Under the pieces are notes generated by a model. The model made no database searches, was not told where the DNA came from, and saw nothing but the letters and a program-made list of their open reading frames with translations. Source: Bacillota bacterium (GTDB lineage Bacteria; Bacillota; Clostridia; Lachnospirales; Lachnospiraceae). From it: a stretch of 6,417 bases of DNA. Position numbers and translations under genes: made by a program. Positions 5,313 through 6,417 of the stretch are shown here, piece by piece. Numbering within the stretch: position 1 is the first letter of the stretch; every line of letters begins with the position of its first letter. Location of the stretch: assembly GCA_023387635.1 (NCBI GenBank), contig JAEWHU010000373.1, forward strand, positions 1 to 6,417, in the 5' to 3' direction.

Positions 5313-6137
5313 TTATTCTAATTCTTCAATTCTTATTAACCAATCAGTAACCAGTGAATCAAATAATTCTTGTTGTTCTATCTGCAAATTATGACCTGCT
5401 CTATCAAGTACAGCAAACGTTGCTCTTGGATAATTATCTAAAATACTCCAGGCATCTTTATAACCAACAATTGAATCTTGACGTCCTAGTAGTATGAGCG
5501 TAGGCTTAATAAACATCTCTTTTAATCTATTTACATCAAATGAAAATCCACCTTTATTATGTTCATAAATACGGCGTATAAATTCTTTGTCTGCTAATTT
5601 GACGCCAGATAAAATCTCATTGTTATATCTATCCCAAATTTTTTCACTATGTACAACTTGTATGGAATTAAACCCCTTTGCATCGGATGGTTCTATCCTG
5701 GATAATAAATTATCATCCCTTTTTAAAACAATATGATTTGGAAGTTCACGCTTTTCATGATCCATTATTAAAGCAGGACATAATAAGAATAATCCATCCA
5801 CCCTGTTTCCCATCCTATGTATTATTCCTAATGATAAATTACCACCATAGGATTCACTTGCAACCAGAAAATTTTGATCCGGAATTATTTCTTCAATGAA
5901 TTCAATTATAACATCTAGCATAATATCAGAATTAATTATAAAGTCCTCTCCTTTTGTTTTTCCCATCCCAGGTAAATCAATATATATCCTTTGATATCCT
6001 TCTCGATTGTTAAATAAAGGTTCCATACATCCAAGCATTAACCTATGGTCTACATTAGCACCATGTAACATTAGTATTGGTTTTCCAGTACCTATTACTT
6101 CATAGTTTATAGTTACCTTTTTCAACTTACATTCCAT
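5313..6137 (-). CDS. Alpha/beta hydrolase of unknown substrate
   Basis: This 274-residue protein has the alpha/beta hydrolase fold and no signal peptide, so it is probably cytoplasmic. The oxyanion-hole segment is LHGAN (24-28), and IDLPGMGKT (53-61) is typical of the family. The likely catalytic triad is S96 in SESYGG, D221 in LGRQDSIV and H249 in AGHN. The nucleophile elbow has Ser where Gly is usual (S-x-S-x-G), a tolerated variant. A cap region, about residues 125-205, should set substrate choice but is not diagnostic, so esterase, lactonase or proline iminopeptidase-like activities all remain possible. ATG 6137 has GGAGGG with 6-base spacing. The gene has its own promoter (6174-6182) and a terminator, so it appears to be a single-gene unit, convergent with the AraC gene and not part of the heme operon. 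Confidence 0.9.
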   Translation of the reverse strand: MECKLKKVTINYEVIGTGKPILMLHGANVDHRLMLGCMEPLFNNREGYQRIYIDLPGMGKTKGEDFIINSDIMLDVIIEFIEEIIPDQNFLVASESYGGNLSLGIIHRMGNRVDGLFLLCPALIMDHEKRELPNHIVLKRDDNLLSRIEPSDAKGFNSIQVVHSEKIWDRYNNEILSGVKLADKEFIRRIYEHNKGGFSFDVNRLKEMFIKPTLILLGRQDSIVGYKDAWSILDNYPRATFAVLDRAGHNLQIEQQELFDSLVTDWLIRIEELE

Positions 6138-6173
6138 TCATTTCCCTCCATGTATCTTCTCCCACTCAAAAAT

Positions 6174-6182
6174 ATTATATCA
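6174..6182 (-). promoter_or_regulatory. Extended -10 promoter of the alpha/beta hydrolase gene
   Basis: The minus strand reads TGATATAAT, a perfect extended -10 with hexamer TATAAT at 6179-6174. A weak -35 (ATGCAA, 6201-6196) lies 16 bases upstream. The predicted start gives a leader of about 30 bases before the ATG at 6137. Confidence 0.65.
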
Positions 6183-6205
6183 ATTTGGTTCTAGATTGCA
6201 TTATT

Positions 6206-6417
6206 CTATTCTTGTATTTTACTAATACTTATATTTTTCTTTATGAACTCAAACATGAAAGACTTATCCCAAGGATTGTTTAAGTTCATTAAGAACTGAT
6301 AAAATACTTTTGCTTGTTTTATTTCAGGCATAGGTATATACTCTTCATACCCCTTCCTAAAACTCTCCATATCAGAAACACACTCACTAATCAGGGATAA
6401 TTCCCATTCTCTTGGCC
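6206..6417 (-). CDS. C-terminal fragment of an unrecognised protein (N-terminus beyond the right edge)
   Basis: An open minus-strand frame enters from the right edge and ends at the TAG at 6206-6208, giving 69 residues. The fragment begins PREWELSLISECVSDMESF and continues with aromatic and charged residues (EEYIPMPEIKQAKVFYQFLMNLNNPW), looking like a mixed helical C-terminal end. The other two minus-strand frames stop close to the edge, and the composition looks like real coding sequence. The opening segment faintly recalls the end of aminoglycoside-phosphotransferase-like kinases, but this is too weak to name it. It ends 24 bases before the hydrolase promoter and no terminator is seen in between. 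Confidence 0.6.
   Translation of the reverse strand, partial: PREWELSLISECVSDMESFRKGYEEYIPMPEIKQAKVFYQFLMNLNNPWDKSFMFEFIKKNISISKIQE

Noticed and set aside
5678..5899. Plus-strand open frame opposite the alpha/beta hydrolase gene
   Set aside because: It is antisense to a gene with a complete catalytic triad and has no start signals of its own.

Overview
The window looks like a chromosomal stretch from an anaerobic, AT-rich Gram-positive bacterium, most likely a clostridial or Lachnospiraceae-type Firmicute. The reasons are the low GC content, strong GGAGG-type ribosome binding sites, a lipoprotein-type solute-binding protein, and radical SAM and flavodoxin genes that suit anaerobic chemistry. 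The taxon is inferred from style, not from a marker gene.

The core, read on the minus strand from about 4403 down to the left edge, is five close-packed genes that form a probable operon. In transcription order they are an IsdE-like heme-binding lipoprotein (4403-3432), a FecCD-type permease (3355-2369), its ABC ATPase (2379-1609), a flavodoxin-fold protein (1532-1014) and a HutW/ChuW-like radical SAM protein cut by the left edge (1012-1). The permease and ATPase overlap by 11 bases, and the flavodoxin and radical SAM genes are one base apart. The binding protein keeps a Met and a His at the positions expected for the two axial heme ligands of IsdE. The simplest reading is that heme is captured outside the cell, imported by the ABC transporter, and opened inside by an oxygen-independent radical SAM enzyme, with the flavodoxin-like protein supplying electrons, carrying heme or reducing the linear tetrapyrrole. 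This resembles the anaerobic heme-degradation operon described in Fusobacterium, with an Isd-like importer in front.

A small AraC-family regulator (4583-5227, plus strand) is divergent from the operon. The shared intergenic region (4404-4582) holds a 10-base palindrome, an inverted repeat and an extended -10. The regulator has no recognisable sugar-binding cupin and has an unusual Cys/His cluster in its N-terminal half, so it is a candidate sensor for heme or its breakdown state.

To the right, a strong hairpin terminator (5255-5286) separates the regulator from a convergent alpha/beta hydrolase gene (6137-5313) with its own extended -10 promoter. A C-terminal fragment of a further minus-strand gene (6206-6417) enters from the right edge. 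These two have no evident link to heme. I saw no tRNA or rRNA genes, CRISPR array or insertion sequence. A compact GC-rich double hairpin (1560-1611) between the ATPase and flavodoxin genes is the most unusual non-coding element.
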